DNA of 64,000 nt from Bradyrhizobium sp. CB1650 (GTDB taxonomy: Bacteria > Pseudomonadota > Alphaproteobacteria > Rhizobiales > Xanthobacteraceae). Below the pieces are notes generated by a model. That model ran no database searches. It had not been told where the DNA came from and worked only from the letters and a program-made list of their open reading frames with translations. The DNA is taken from positions 7,221,501-7,285,500 of the forward strand of contig NZ_CP121695.1 in NCBI RefSeq assembly GCF_029761915.1, in the 5' to 3' direction. A program made the position numbers and the translations under genes. Below are positions 36,981 through 45,657 of this stretch, piece by piece. Position 1 is the first letter of the stretch; each line of letters opens with the position of its first letter.

Positions 36981-37838
36981 TTACGAATTCTGCTTGTCGA
37001 GAATGTCTTGCAGGACCGGCGCCAAGTAGCGGCGGAACTGCGCGGGGTTTTCACTCATGGGGAAATGGCCGAGCCGCTCCATGACCGTGGCCTTCGCGCC
37101 CGGGATGCTTGCGGCGGTCCGCAGCGTGTCTTCAGGTGTGCAGGAAAAATCGTATTCGCCGGTCAGGAGGTAGAGCGGGCACTGATTGACATCGATGGCA
37201 CTGGTGCGGCCGCGCAGATCGCCGTCGACACGATAGAAATAGAGGTCGCCCTTGAAGATGCCGGGGCCGCCTTGCTTGTAGCCCCATAGGGTCTCATTGC
37301 GCGCCGCTTCCGGGCCGTTCGGCGCGATCAAGCCGGACACAAGCGCGGCGCAGACCTCGCCGCCATGAACGTCGGGTCGGTTGAGCCAGGCGGTGTCGTA
37401 CCAAGGTTGCTGGAAGTCGGCGGCCTCGAGGCCGATCAGCGCACGAAATTCACGGGCATGCTCAATGGCGAGATTGAGCACGATGCGGCCGCCGATCGAG
37501 CAGCCCATCACCACCGGCCGCTCCAGCTTCAGCGCCTTGCAGAAGGCGCAGATGGTCGCGGTGTAGCTCGCCGTGGTGAGCCGGTATTCGCTGCCATATT
37601 GGCTCTCCGGCGGATACGACTTGCCGTGCCAGGGCATGTCGAAGGCGATGACGCGGAAGTTCTTGGTGAACTCCTCATCGACCAGCAGATGACGCCACTG
37701 CCGCGCATCGGAGCCTGCGGTATGCAGGCAGAGCAGCGGAATGCCGCTGCCGTTTTCCTCGAAATAGATGCGATTGGTTTCGCCGCTGATCTCGACATGC
37801 ACGTAGCGGCCGACGATCGGCTCAACAAAGCCGTTCAT
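36981..37838 (-). CDS. Alpha/beta hydrolase
   Basis: A 285-residue soluble alpha/beta-fold hydrolase. The nucleophile elbow is GCSIGG (Ser in VVMGCSIGGRIVLNL, about residues 110-124). The acid is probably in LLTGEYDFSC (about 228-237) and the base His in ERLGHFPMSE (about 257-266). An oxyanion-region HTAG precedes them (about 39-42). Its start overlaps the stop of the upstream SCP2-like gene by four bases (ATGA). It may hydrolyse an ester or a ring-cleavage lactone in the operon's pathway. The substrate is not identifiable. Confidence 0.87.
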   Translation of the reverse strand: MNGFVEPIVGRYVHVEISGETNRIYFEENGSGIPLLCLHTAGSDARQWRHLLVDEEFTKNFRVIAFDMPWHGKSYPPESQYGSEYRLTTASYTATICAFCKALKLERPVVMGCSIGGRIVLNLAIEHAREFRALIGLEAADFQQPWYDTAWLNRPDVHGGEVCAALVSGLIAPNGPEAARNETLWGYKQGGPGIFKGDLYFYRVDGDLRGRTSAIDVNQCPLYLLTGEYDFSCTPEDTLRTAASIPGAKATVMERLGHFPMSENPAQFRRYLAPVLQDILDKQNS

Positions 37839-38275
37839 GACGCGCCTCCGAAACCGTTGCGGCGCGGCAGAGCCAAGAGATCCTTGAAATACTGCAGATG
37901 CGCCATGAAGGGATGCAAATCGCCTTCGAGCGTCGCCTGACCGCGCTTGGTCAGCGCCAGAAGGTCATGCCAGCCGGGCGGCGGCATCGCCTGCCAATAG
38001 GCGGCGAATGCCGCCGGCGTTGCGCGATAGGCAAACCGCCAAGACCGCATCAGGACCGGCGCGGCCGCCATGTCGACGATCTGCCCCGCACGGATGGCGA
38101 CATGAAACGGCCGCGTGCTCGGGCCGAGCAGACAATCGACGTCGAGCCAGCGGCCGCGCGCGATCAACGCCGCGTCGTGCGCCAGCAACTCCGGAATTGC
38201 CCTGAAGCCCGCGACGACGGCGTCAGGCGAAAATGACACCGGCGGATCGCTGCTCTGGCCACGGTCGAATTCCAT
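37835..38275 (-). CDS. SCP2-like small protein, first gene of catabolic operon
   Basis: A 146-residue soluble protein. The central pattern, a strand pair RPFHVAIRAGQIVDM followed by helix-rich FRAYRATPAAFAAYWQA-like sequence and LTKRGQATLEGD, resembles the SCP-2 sterol-carrier-like fold used to bind hydrophobic acyl or aromatic ligands. This is a weak family call. I chose ATG 38275 because AAGGG lies nearby upstream. A TTG at 38290 is the alternative. It overlaps the hydrolase gene by four bases and should be translated together with it. Confidence 0.55.
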   Translation of the reverse strand: MEFDRGQSSDPPVSFSPDAVVAGFRAIPELLAHDAALIARGRWLDVDCLLGPSTRPFHVAIRAGQIVDMAAAPVLMRSWRFAYRATPAAFAAYWQAMPPPGWHDLLALTKRGQATLEGDLHPFMAHLQYFKDLLALPRRNGFGGAS

Positions 38276-38294
38276 CGCTCCACCCTTCAATCAT

Positions 38295-38313
38295 CGTTCT
38301 ATTCTACAGAACG
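38295..38313. promoter_or_regulatory. Inverted repeat upstream of the SCP2/hydrolase operon
   Basis: CGTTCT-ATTCTAC-AGAACG, with six-base perfect arms, is located 20 bases upstream of the first gene's start. The hexamer TTCTAT occurs three times within 38297-38340, suggesting tandem half-sites. The IclR regulator encoded last in the operon is the natural candidate ligand. Confidence 0.55.
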
Positions 38314-38479
38314 CTATTCTATTTCTGCTCCAGTTCTATACAGGCCTCGCGCATGAACTCAAGCCCATCCTGACGGCATGGCTGTGCCGTCCGCGAGCCG
38401 GACTGCGGCACCACCAAGATGCTCACGGGAATGAATTGGGTCCGAGCAAGGTCGCGATGCGTGTGCGACGCCGGCTATG

Positions 38480-39571
38480 TCAGGCCTCGAACACGCGCGT
38501 GAAGAGCCAATAGCCACCGAGCAGGCTGATCGCCGCGGATACGGCATAGACCAGTCTTGCAGCCCTGACCGGCTTGGCCGGATCAGTCGCGATCAGCCGG
38601 TCGAACAGGCCGAGCAGCGGCATGACGATCGCAACGATTGCCACTTGCCCGATCTCCACGCCGATGTTGAAGGCCGCGAGCGCCGGCACGATGGCGTTGG
38701 TCGGCAGGCCGACCTCCCGGAGCGCGCCGGCGAAGCCGAAGCCATGGATCAGCCCAAACATAAAGGTCACCCGCCAGCGCCTGTCGATGTCGCGCGAAAA
38801 GAAATTCTCGACGGCCACGAACACGATCGAGGCGGCGATCGCCGGCTCCACGATGCGGCTCGGGATGACGACGAGGTCGAGTGCCGCCAGCGACAACGTG
38901 ATGGAATGGGCGATGGTAAAGGCGGTGACGATCTTGATCACCGGAATGAGACGGCGCGCCCACAGCACGACCGCGATCAGGAAGGCAATGTGATCGTAGC
39001 CGAGAAAGATGTGCTCGATGCCGGTGAGAAGATAGCGCTGCATCGTCGACCACAGCGGCGGCGCCGGCGCCGAGAGCGTGACGGTGGTATTGCCGGCGTC
39101 GAGCAGCGCCTGCGCCTCGGACTTGCCCTGCGCGACTAGCACCACCTGGCGCGCGGTCGGATCCTTCTCGGTCAGCACGGTGGAGCGATAGACGATGTCG
39201 CCGGCCACATTGGCGCAGGCAAAGCTGTTGCGATAGATGACGCCATCGCCGTCGGCGAGGATCGCCGCGGTCCCGGCGGCGCAGGCGGTGGCGTCTGCGC
39301 CGCGCACGGCGAGATGTGCCTGCAGATACGCGAGGATCGATGCTGCAGCCGCGTCGACCGCGGCGGGATCGACCGCGTCCTCCTTTGCGTCGTAGATCTT
39401 GGTGCCGGCGAGCCGATCGACATCGCTGCCCTTGAGCGCCACCTCGACGGTCACGGTGCGATCGGCGGCCAGCGCCACGCGCGCCGTCGAGAGATTGACC
39501 TGGTGCGCGCACGCCGGCCCGCCGAGGCCGAGCAGAATCATGCCGAGCAGCACGAGACGCGGCCAGCTCAT
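38480..39571 (-). CDS. HupE/UreJ-like membrane protein
   Basis: A 363-residue inner-membrane protein. It has a signal-like start (VLLGMILLGLGGPACAHQ), a periplasmic N-terminal domain of about 165 residues, then six or seven membrane segments. The first contains the family motif GIEHIFLGYDHIAFLI, and a later one contains GLIHGFGFAGALREVG. Histidines in these segments suggest metal (nickel or cobalt) passage, as proposed for HupE/UreJ. Here it ends an operon for a GldG-like ABC system rather than a hydrogenase or urease cluster. I chose ATG 39571, which overlaps the DUF4340 stop by four bases. Confidence 0.82.
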   Translation of the reverse strand: MSWPRLVLLGMILLGLGGPACAHQVNLSTARVALAADRTVTVEVALKGSDVDRLAGTKIYDAKEDAVDPAAVDAAAASILAYLQAHLAVRGADATACAAGTAAILADGDGVIYRNSFACANVAGDIVYRSTVLTEKDPTARQVVLVAQGKSEAQALLDAGNTTVTLSAPAPPLWSTMQRYLLTGIEHIFLGYDHIAFLIAVVLWARRLIPVIKIVTAFTIAHSITLSLAALDLVVIPSRIVEPAIAASIVFVAVENFFSRDIDRRWRVTFMFGLIHGFGFAGALREVGLPTNAIVPALAAFNIGVEIGQVAIVAIVMPLLGLFDRLIATDPAKPVRAARLVYAVSAAISLLGGYWLFTRVFEA

Positions 39572-40629
39572 GATCCCGCTCCGACGGCGCGGAGGAGCTC
39601 CGTCAAGCGGCGCATCTCGAACTCGGCCACGGTGACCACCGCGCCATTGGGCGCGAGGCGTGCGTAGCGGTCGAGACTGTCGGCAGACGCGCCGAACTCG
39701 AGCCTCGCCAGCGGCGCTGAGGCGTCGCGCGCGAAGACCAGCACGATCAGGCTCGGCAGGTTGAGACCGTAGCGTGCGAGCTGCGACGGATCGGCCGGTC
39801 CGATGCGCGTCTCGACCGCGGCGGCATCGAACGCGCGCAGTGCGGCGTCGATGGTGCGGGCCTGCTCCGGATCGGCGACGTGCACGAGGTTGCCGGCGGC
39901 GTGATTGTGCTGGCCGAGATGGCGGAACCAGTTGCCGGCAGCGTCGCGTTCGAAGCGGGTGAGCTTGCCGGCAAAGACGATCTCGAGCGCCCAGACCTGC
40001 GCCATGGATACCGGCAGCAACAGGCTCTTGCCACGGTTTGCCGCGTCCGGCCCGGTCGTGCCACGCAGGCGGCGCGCCATGTCGAGCGTGACCCGCCACT
40101 CCTCGCCGAAATGGCGCGGCATCAGATACACCTTGGGACGCCCGGCGATCCGGACATAATGAGAGGTGCTCGCCGGATTGAGTGCACCCAGATTCACGGA
40201 CGTTGTCGAACCATTGGCCGCCTCGATCACGGCAACGGTTGTTGGCGGATCGAGGCCAAATGCGGCGAAGCTCGCCGCAGTGAGCTCCGCGGCCGAAATT
40301 TCCCGAGCGGGCTCGCTGACGGTGACAAGCTGCAGCGCCGTTTCGAGATGCGACTTGAGCTCGGACGAAACGGCGCCATCCACCCCATCGATCGTCCACT
40401 CGCCGTCTTTGCGAAGCAGGACGACGCTGCCGCTGTCAGAGCGGATTTCCACCCGCTGCGCGTCGGCAGGCGCGATGGTCACGAGACCCTTCGGCGCAAA
40501 TGCGACCTTGCTGCGCAGCTCCGGCCACTGCCCGCTGACGACCAGGACACCCAGCAGTGCCACCAGGCACACGGCGAGCAGCGGCAGCAGCCATCGGGTC
40601 ATCCCGTGCATGGCGGCCTGATCCGTCAC
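39568..40629 (-). CDS. DUF4340-like membrane-anchored protein
   Basis: A 353-residue protein with one N-terminal membrane anchor (WLLPLLAVCLVALLGVLVVSG) and a periplasmic beta-rich domain. The domain contains repeated units such as VEIRSDSGSVVLLRKDGEWTIDG and VYLMPRHFGEEWR, the style of DUF4340 proteins that accompany GldG-like ABC systems. I chose GTG 40629: its GTGA overlaps the stop of the GldG-like gene by four bases and GGAGG stands five bases upstream. It probably forms an extracytoplasmic part of the ABC machine. The substrate is unknown. Confidence 0.8.
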   Translation of the reverse strand: MTDQAAMHGMTRWLLPLLAVCLVALLGVLVVSGQWPELRSKVAFAPKGLVTIAPADAQRVEIRSDSGSVVLLRKDGEWTIDGVDGAVSSELKSHLETALQLVTVSEPAREISAAELTAASFAAFGLDPPTTVAVIEAANGSTTSVNLGALNPASTSHYVRIAGRPKVYLMPRHFGEEWRVTLDMARRLRGTTGPDAANRGKSLLLPVSMAQVWALEIVFAGKLTRFERDAAGNWFRHLGQHNHAAGNLVHVADPEQARTIDAALRAFDAAAVETRIGPADPSQLARYGLNLPSLIVLVFARDASAPLARLEFGASADSLDRYARLAPNGAVVTVAEFEMRRLTELLRAVGAGS

Positions 40630-42227
40630 CGCCGCCTCCACCACATTGCAACGCCGAACAGCGCCGTGCTGAGCGGCAACAGCACTTCCAGCACGATGAA
40701 GGTGTCGCGCATCTGGCTGCTGGTCAACACGATCTCCGGCAGCTTGAACGTCTGCGGTGCCACGCTCGGCGTGGCGTCATCCTCGGCGAGCCAGCGCAGC
40801 ATGGCGAGCGACAGCTCGCCATTGGAGACATAGGCGAAATATTCGTTGCTTGCGACCTTGCTGGTGCCAGCCACGACCAGGCGGAACCGTTTGCCCGGCG
40901 GGGCACCCGGCCAACTACCTTCGAGCGCGACCGCGAGCGGCTGTGCGCTCCGCCGCGTGTTCGTCGCTTCGCCGTCCGTCGCGGCGGCAACAGTCCTGGG
41001 CGAGCGCAGATAGCTGTCCTGGCTGCTCGCGGCCAGCACGACGAGACTGGTGCCGGACGGCGGCTGCGCCACCGCGATCGGCCGTGCCTGCGGAAATACG
41101 GTGAGCGCGAGACGTTTCGTGATCGGATGCGGCGGATAGTAGGGCACGGCGATCTTGTCCGCATCGGTGCGGAAATGATTGAGGGGATCGACGACGATCG
41201 CCGCTTCACTCGACAATCCCACGGGCTTGAGCAGCAAACGCTCGAAATCACCAGCGAGCTCCGACACCGGATCGATCAGGAGCAGCAACCGGCCGCCGCC
41301 CTTCACATAATCGCCGAGCAGCGCCGCCTCGTCGGCGGCAAAAGCCGTGCGCGGGCCGATATCGGCGACGACCGAACAGTCGGGCGGGATGCTGGACACC
41401 GTTGCCGTCACGAGTTCGCGCATCTCGAAGCCGATCTGGTTCAGGGCGAGCAAGAGCCGGTCGAGCGCTTCGGGCGCCGTTTCCAGCACGTCGCCGGCTC
41501 CAGGCGTCTCGTGCCCCTTCAACGTTTCGACATGGCTGAAGTGGAAATGCGAGGGCAGCGGCCGGAACGTCTCGCCATGGCCGGTGACGAAGCACACGGT
41601 CTCCACGCGCCTGCGCAGCACGCGCAATGCCGCATAGCCGATGCGGGCGGGATCGATGACGTTTTCGACCAGGACCTTGCGATCCTCGGCCTGCAACACC
41701 GCCGTATTGTAGGCGCGCACGCCGAGATCGCGGGCAAGACCGGGCTCCTTGTCCAGGTCGATGGCGCGGAACGCGAGCAGCGGATGGTTGCGCGCCGCGG
41801 TCTGGACGAGGTCACGGACCGCGATCGCGTTTGTATCGCTCGCATTGTAGAAATAGGTCAGCGCGAGCGGCGTTCGCAATTGCGCGATCACGTCGGTGAG
41901 CTGTTGCGGCGGCGTGTTGCGCCCCTCCCGGCTGACATCGAAATGCACGTCGTGGCGGTAGAGTGCGACATTGGCGCCGACGACCGCCGCGGCCGCGGCG
42001 ACAACAATCGACGCGTTGGCGAGCCAGGCCGACCAGCGCGAGCCGCCGCTGCGCAGAGGAAGCCGGATTGCCAGCATGAAAAGCGCGAGCAGGGCGAGGA
42101 AGCAGGCGGCGAACAGGAGACTATTCGACGCGATCTCGCCAAACCCTGCGAAGCCGAGCGCGCCGCAGACTATTGCGCCGGCCGCCAAGACCGGGAGCGA
42201 GATGTTCGATCTGGCAGATCCCCTCAT
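40626..42227 (-). CDS. GldG-like ABC-associated extracytoplasmic protein
   Basis: A 533-residue membrane protein with N-terminal hydrophobic segments (about 10-75), a large extracytoplasmic domain and a C-terminal membrane segment (about 510-530). The central part TYFYNASDTNAIAVRDLVQTAARNHPLLAFRAIDLDKEPGLARDLGV fits the thioredoxin-like/GldG ABC_transp_aux fold. Further on, FVTGHGETFRPL and GDYVKGGGRLLLLIDP match the family. In Bacteroidota GldG works with GldF in gliding and secretion. Proteobacterial relatives are uncharacterised. It starts 13 bases after the permease stop. Confidence 0.82.
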   Translation of the reverse strand: MRGSARSNISLPVLAAGAIVCGALGFAGFGEIASNSLLFAACFLALLALFMLAIRLPLRSGGSRWSAWLANASIVVAAAAAVVGANVALYRHDVHFDVSREGRNTPPQQLTDVIAQLRTPLALTYFYNASDTNAIAVRDLVQTAARNHPLLAFRAIDLDKEPGLARDLGVRAYNTAVLQAEDRKVLVENVIDPARIGYAALRVLRRRVETVCFVTGHGETFRPLPSHFHFSHVETLKGHETPGAGDVLETAPEALDRLLLALNQIGFEMRELVTATVSSIPPDCSVVADIGPRTAFAADEAALLGDYVKGGGRLLLLIDPVSELAGDFERLLLKPVGLSSEAAIVVDPLNHFRTDADKIAVPYYPPHPITKRLALTVFPQARPIAVAQPPSGTSLVVLAASSQDSYLRSPRTVAAATDGEATNTRRSAQPLAVALEGSWPGAPPGKRFRLVVAGTSKVASNEYFAYVSNGELSLAMLRWLAEDDATPSVAPQTFKLPEIVLTSSQMRDTFIVLEVLLPLSTALFGVAMWWRRR

Positions 42228-42240
42228 CGCCTCAAGTCTC

Positions 42241-42942
42241 TCATCGCCGTGCCAGGGCGCGGACCGTCAACAGCAGCGTCAGCAGGGTGACGCTGAGGAA
42301 GAAGCCCACATCGGACAGATAGATCGAGCCGACGGCAAAGGGACGGAAATGCACCGAGAGCGACAGGTTCACCACCAGCGTGTCCGCGGGGTTCGGCAGC
42401 AGCCAACCGAAATTATCGATGATCCAGAGCAGGAGGAACACGCTGAGCGAGATCAGCGCCGCAATCACCTGGTTGGCCGTCAGCGCCGAGGCCAATAGGC
42501 CCGCGCCGACCAGCGCCGCTCCGAACAGCAACAGGCCGAGATAGCCGCTGTAGATCGGTCCGAAATCAGGATCGCCGAACCAGGCGAGTGCGGCCGCATA
42601 AGTGCCCGACAGCACGAGCATGACCACGATCAGGCTCATTGCTGCCAAGAACTTCGCCAAGACGATCGCAACCTCGGAGACCGGCGCGGTCAGGAGAACC
42701 TCCAGCGTCTTGAGCTTTCGCTCCTCCGCGAACAGCCGCATCGTGATCAGCGGCGCGGTCAGCATGAACAGCACGAACATCTGGAAGAAGATGTGCACCA
42801 TGCTTGGCTGATGGCTGAGGAATAGCGTGAGCGTGAAGCTGTATCCCATGATCAGCAGGAACACCGTCATCAGCACATAGGCGATCGGCGAGGAGAACAG
42901 TGCCGTCGCTTCCTTGCCCAACAGCACCGCAAAGCTTCTCAT
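42241..42942 (-). CDS. ABC-2 type permease, GldF-like
   Basis: A 233-residue inner-membrane protein with six membrane segments and the ABC-2 permease pattern. It has a first helix (SPIAYVLMTVFLLIMGYSF) after an amphipathic start, then the coupling-region RLFAEERKLKTLEVLLTAPVS (about residues 68-88), typical of GldF/NosY-like exporters. It overlaps the ATPase gene by four bases (ATGA). With the ATPase it should form the membrane engine for the GldG-like and DUF4340-like parts. Confidence 0.87.
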   Translation of the reverse strand: MRSFAVLLGKEATALFSSPIAYVLMTVFLLIMGYSFTLTLFLSHQPSMVHIFFQMFVLFMLTAPLITMRLFAEERKLKTLEVLLTAPVSEVAIVLAKFLAAMSLIVVMLVLSGTYAAALAWFGDPDFGPIYSGYLGLLLFGAALVGAGLLASALTANQVIAALISLSVFLLLWIIDNFGWLLPNPADTLVVNLSLSVHFRPFAVGSIYLSDVGFFLSVTLLTLLLTVRALARR

Positions 42943-43886
42943 GCGGCCGCCTCCGGTCGCCGGGTGAGATCGAGAAACACCCGTTCCAGATCGGGCCGCA
43001 GCTCGGTCAGCTCGTGCACCGGAATCCGGGCTGCGACCAGGGCAGAGACCAACTCGGTCGCAAGCGAGGGACGCCGCTCCGCCCTGACGAGGAAGCGTCC
43101 CGCACTGTCCGGATCCGCGACAACCTCGCGCACGCCGGCGACCGCCATCGCCGCACCGCCCACGACATCTGCGGCGGCGTCCACCGACAGGCACAGCGTC
43201 AGGTCCTGCGCGGCATCTTTCAGAGCATCCGACGTCAGAAGCACGCCGTCGAGCAGGATCATCACGCGGGAGGCGATCTTCTCGATCTCGGGCAAGATGT
43301 GCGAGGCGAGCAGCACGGTATGGTGTCCGGCCAGCGACTGGATCAGGTCGCGCACCGCGATCACCTGGTGCGGATCGAGCCCGCTGGTCGGCTCGTCCAG
43401 CACCAGAACTTTTGGGTCGCCCAAAAGCGCCTGCGCGATCGAGACACGTTGGCGAAAGCCGCGCGACAGTTTGCCGGTCGTCAGCTTCATCACGCGCGCA
43501 AGGTCGAGCCGCTCTATGGCCTCCTCGACCGCCGCCCTCGCCTTCGGCCCGTGCAATCCCTTGATGCCGGCCATGAAATGCAGGAATTCGCCGACCCGCA
43601 TGTGGTCGTAGAGCGGCGCGTCTTCCGGCACATAGCTGATGGCGCGACGCACGCCGAGGGAGTCCTCGACCACATCGTGGCCCGCGACCTCGATGCGTCC
43701 CGAGGACGGCACCAGATAGCCGGTGAGCATGCGGAAGATCGTACTCTTGCCGGACCCGTTTGGCCCGAGCAATCCGACGATCTCACCCGGCGCGATCGCA
43801 AAGGACACGTCGGCGACGGCGCGCCGCGGCCCGTACCATTTTGTTACGCGCTCGGCGAGAACGACCGGAGAGACAACCGGAAGCAT
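42939..43886 (-). CDS. ABC transporter ATP-binding protein of the GldG-like system
   Basis: A 315-residue ABC ATPase with Walker [10 protein letters not shown] (about residues 41-49), signature LSRGFRQR (about 138-145) and Walker B VLVLDEP (about 157-163). The H-loop lies in LLASHIL. A C-terminal domain of about 80 residues with [12 protein letters not shown] is typical of ABC-2 exporter ATPases (GldA, CcmA, NosF style). I start at ATG 43886. The open frame beyond it runs through a repeat hairpin at 43938-43961. It is the first gene of the five-gene operon ending at 38480. Confidence 0.9.
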   Translation of the reverse strand: MLPVVSPVVLAERVTKWYGPRRAVADVSFAIAPGEIVGLLGPNGSGKSTIFRMLTGYLVPSSGRIEVAGHDVVEDSLGVRRAISYVPEDAPLYDHMRVGEFLHFMAGIKGLHGPKARAAVEEAIERLDLARVMKLTTGKLSRGFRQRVSIAQALLGDPKVLVLDEPTSGLDPHQVIAVRDLIQSLAGHHTVLLASHILPEIEKIASRVMILLDGVLLTSDALKDAAQDLTLCLSVDAAADVVGGAAMAVAGVREVVADPDSAGRFLVRAERRPSLATELVSALVAARIPVHELTELRPDLERVFLDLTRRPEAAA

Positions 43887-43937
43887 GGAGACTCTAGACA
43901 CCCCTGTGGCGGACACCGCTTGGGACGACCGCGCAGA

Positions 43938-43961
43938 ATCCCGGGCGCCAAGGCCCGGGAT
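43938..43961. repeat. GC-rich hairpin repeat, single copy
   Basis: ATCCCGGGC (43938-43946) and GCCCGGGAT (43953-43961) form a perfect nine-base stem with a six-base loop, followed by GACGACG. It resembles the hairpins at 45658-45677 and 45783-45802 and may belong to the same dispersed family. It separates the lactonase-like gene from the ABC operon. Confidence 0.55.
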
Positions 43962-43997
43962 GACGACGCGTGCGCGGTGACCCGCGGCGGCGACCAA

Positions 43998-44888
43998 TCA
44001 CTCGTAGAATTCGGGCGAGTGCTTGTGCGCCTTGAACGTATCGGGGTCGTGAGCATAGATGATGTCGGCGCCCTCGGTGTCGCGAACCCGCTTCACCCAG
44101 GCGTAGGCATCGAGCATGCCGACCGGATCGTAGACGCTGCCGATGCTCGGCAGGATGTTCTTGTCCAGGTTCTCCTGGAGATAGACGGCGTCGCTGGTCA
44201 GCACGACCGTACCGGTCTTCGGCAGGCGCACCACCAGGATCTGGCTTCCAGGCGTGTGCGATACGGTGCGGTGGATGAAGACGCTGTTGTCACCGAACAG
44301 ATCGAGATCGCCGTCGAGCTCGATGGTCTTGTACTTGGCGGGCATGCCGCCGCCGACGCTGTTGCGCAGCATGGAGAAATCGTCGGTGATGAAGAAGGTG
44401 GCATAGCCCGGCGCCGGCCAGAATGCATTCCTGATCTCGTCGCGCTGGAACACGAAGGTCGAATCCAGGAACTTGCCGATGTTGCCGGCGTGATCGACGT
44501 GGAAATGACCGAGGATGACATATTTGACGTCGGACGGCTTCACGTTGATCTTGGCGAGCTGTGCGTCGATGGCGATGTCAGGCGAACGGCCCGGATCGAG
44601 CGCCTTGACGAACGGTCCCCAATAGTCGGGATCCTTGATGATGCGGTCGTTGTTGCCGCAATCGAACAGCACGTCACCCTTGGGATGGCGGATCAGGAAG
44701 AAGCCGACGGGAATCTGGACCTTGCCGCTACTGCCGTTCTGAATGATCGACTTGTCGAGATTGAGCGCCCCCGAAGAGAAGACGTAGAGCTTCATCTCCT
44801 TTGGCGGTTCAGCGGCCAGCGCGGCAGCCGACATAAAAAAAAGCCCTGCAGCCAGTGAGCCAAGGACCTTCGACGCAGTCACCCGCAT
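43998..44888 (-). CDS. Secreted metallo-beta-lactamase-fold hydrolase (acyl-homoserine-lactonase-like)
   Basis: A 296-residue precursor with a signal peptide (ASKVLGSLAAGLFFMSAAALAAEPP) and a metallo-beta-lactamase fold. The zinc motif is HFHVDHAG (about residues 128-135). The upstream LFDCGNND, TVSHTPGSQ and the DAVYL segments supply other ligands. The layout (FLIRHPKGDVLFDCG early, two-metal HxHxDH) matches AttM/AiiA-type lactonases, but the signal peptide points to a periplasmic enzyme. Quorum-signal or other lactone hydrolysis is plausible. The substrate is unproven. It has its own region, upstream of the ABC operon on the same strand. Confidence 0.78.
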   Translation of the reverse strand: MRVTASKVLGSLAAGLFFMSAAALAAEPPKEMKLYVFSSGALNLDKSIIQNGSSGKVQIPVGFFLIRHPKGDVLFDCGNNDRIIKDPDYWGPFVKALDPGRSPDIAIDAQLAKINVKPSDVKYVILGHFHVDHAGNIGKFLDSTFVFQRDEIRNAFWPAPGYATFFITDDFSMLRNSVGGGMPAKYKTIELDGDLDLFGDNSVFIHRTVSHTPGSQILVVRLPKTGTVVLTSDAVYLQENLDKNILPSIGSVYDPVGMLDAYAWVKRVRDTEGADIIYAHDPDTFKAHKHSPEFYE

Positions 44889-45044
44889 GTCGTCCTCCCT
44901 GTTTTCGACGCACTTTTTTCAGCGGATGCAAGCATCCTACCATAGTCTAATACGGCTGTGCAGACTCCATGCACGCAAGCGGGCAAATAAATCGACCGGT
45001 CCGAAGCGCGGTTTTGTGCGCTGCATTGGCGCCACCGCGGGCGT

Positions 45045-45518
45045 TCACGCGACCACATCGGCCACGATGGCCTTCAGGACGTCCCGCACGTCGGCCGGCC
45101 TGAGCCGCACCTGCAGACCGCGTTGACCGCCATTGACATACACCTGGTCGTGGCCGAGCGCGCGCTGCTCGATCACGGTGCGCGACGGACGGCGTTGCCC
45201 GAACGGACTGATGCCACCGACCCTGAAGCCGGTGACGCGTTCGGCCTCGATCGGCTTCATCATTTGCGCCGACTTGCCGCTGGCGGCAGCGGCGAGCTTC
45301 TTCATCGAGACTTCCTGATCGGACGGGACGATGACGCAGACCGGCCTGCCGTCGACCAGCGCCATCAGCGTCTTCAATACGCGCGCAGGATCTTCGCCGA
45401 GCGCCGACGCCGCCTGGAGCCCGATGCTCTCGGCCTCGGGATCGTAGTCATAGGCGTGGACGGTGAAGGCAACGCCGGCGGCGGCGAGCGCGCGTGTCGC
45501 GGGGGTGACTTTGGACAT
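45045..45518 (-). CDS. ybaK: Cys-tRNA(Pro)/Cys-tRNA(Cys) deacylase, YbaK family
   Basis: A 157-residue trans-editing enzyme that removes cysteine mischarged on tRNA(Pro). The family pattern is clear: N-terminal TPATRALAAAGVAF, then VLKTLMALVDGRPVCVIVPSDQEVSMKKLAAA with the catalytic-type lysine, and VTGFRVGGISPFGQRR. Length is normal. No operon partner is seen. The region upstream of its start begins with the palindromic repeat at 45538. Confidence 0.9.
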   Translation of the reverse strand: MSKVTPATRALAAAGVAFTVHAYDYDPEAESIGLQAASALGEDPARVLKTLMALVDGRPVCVIVPSDQEVSMKKLAAAASGKSAQMMKPIEAERVTGFRVGGISPFGQRRPSRTVIEQRALGHDQVYVNGGQRGLQVRLRPADVRDVLKAIVADVVA

Positions 45519-45537
45519 GCGCGATATCTAGCACCGG

Positions 45538-45618
45538 CATTGCGAGGAGCGAAGCGAGGAAGCAATCCGGACTCTTCCCGTGGAGGCACTTTCGGATTGC
45601 TTCGCTGCGCTCGCAATG
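45538..45618. repeat. Palindromic intergenic repeat, copy 1
   Basis: An 81-base element framed by CATTGCGAG and CTCGCAATG with internal pairing (GAAGCAATCC against GGATTGCTTC). Positions 45594-45623 are identical, base for base, to 54792-54821 in copy 2, and the two are in direct orientation. Elements of this kind are common between rhizobial genes. This copy lies between ybaK and the end of fdhA. Confidence 0.88.
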
Positions 45619-45657
45619 ACGAGTGTGGGTACGCAGCGCGCCAAACTTTCAGCCGTC

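Noticed and set aside
34049..38275. Interpretation as a complete branched-chain ABC transporter operon
   Set aside because: Only the binding protein is present. No permease or ATPase gene is found on either strand, so it is called an orphan binding protein instead.
40557..42290. Plus-strand open frame of 577 codons
   Set aside because: Mirror of the GldG-like gene on the minus strand. Composition is that of an antisense shadow.
42900..44858. Plus-strand open frame of 652 codons
   Set aside because: Antisense to the ABC ATPase, the lactonase-like gene and part of the permease. No domain or membrane pattern.
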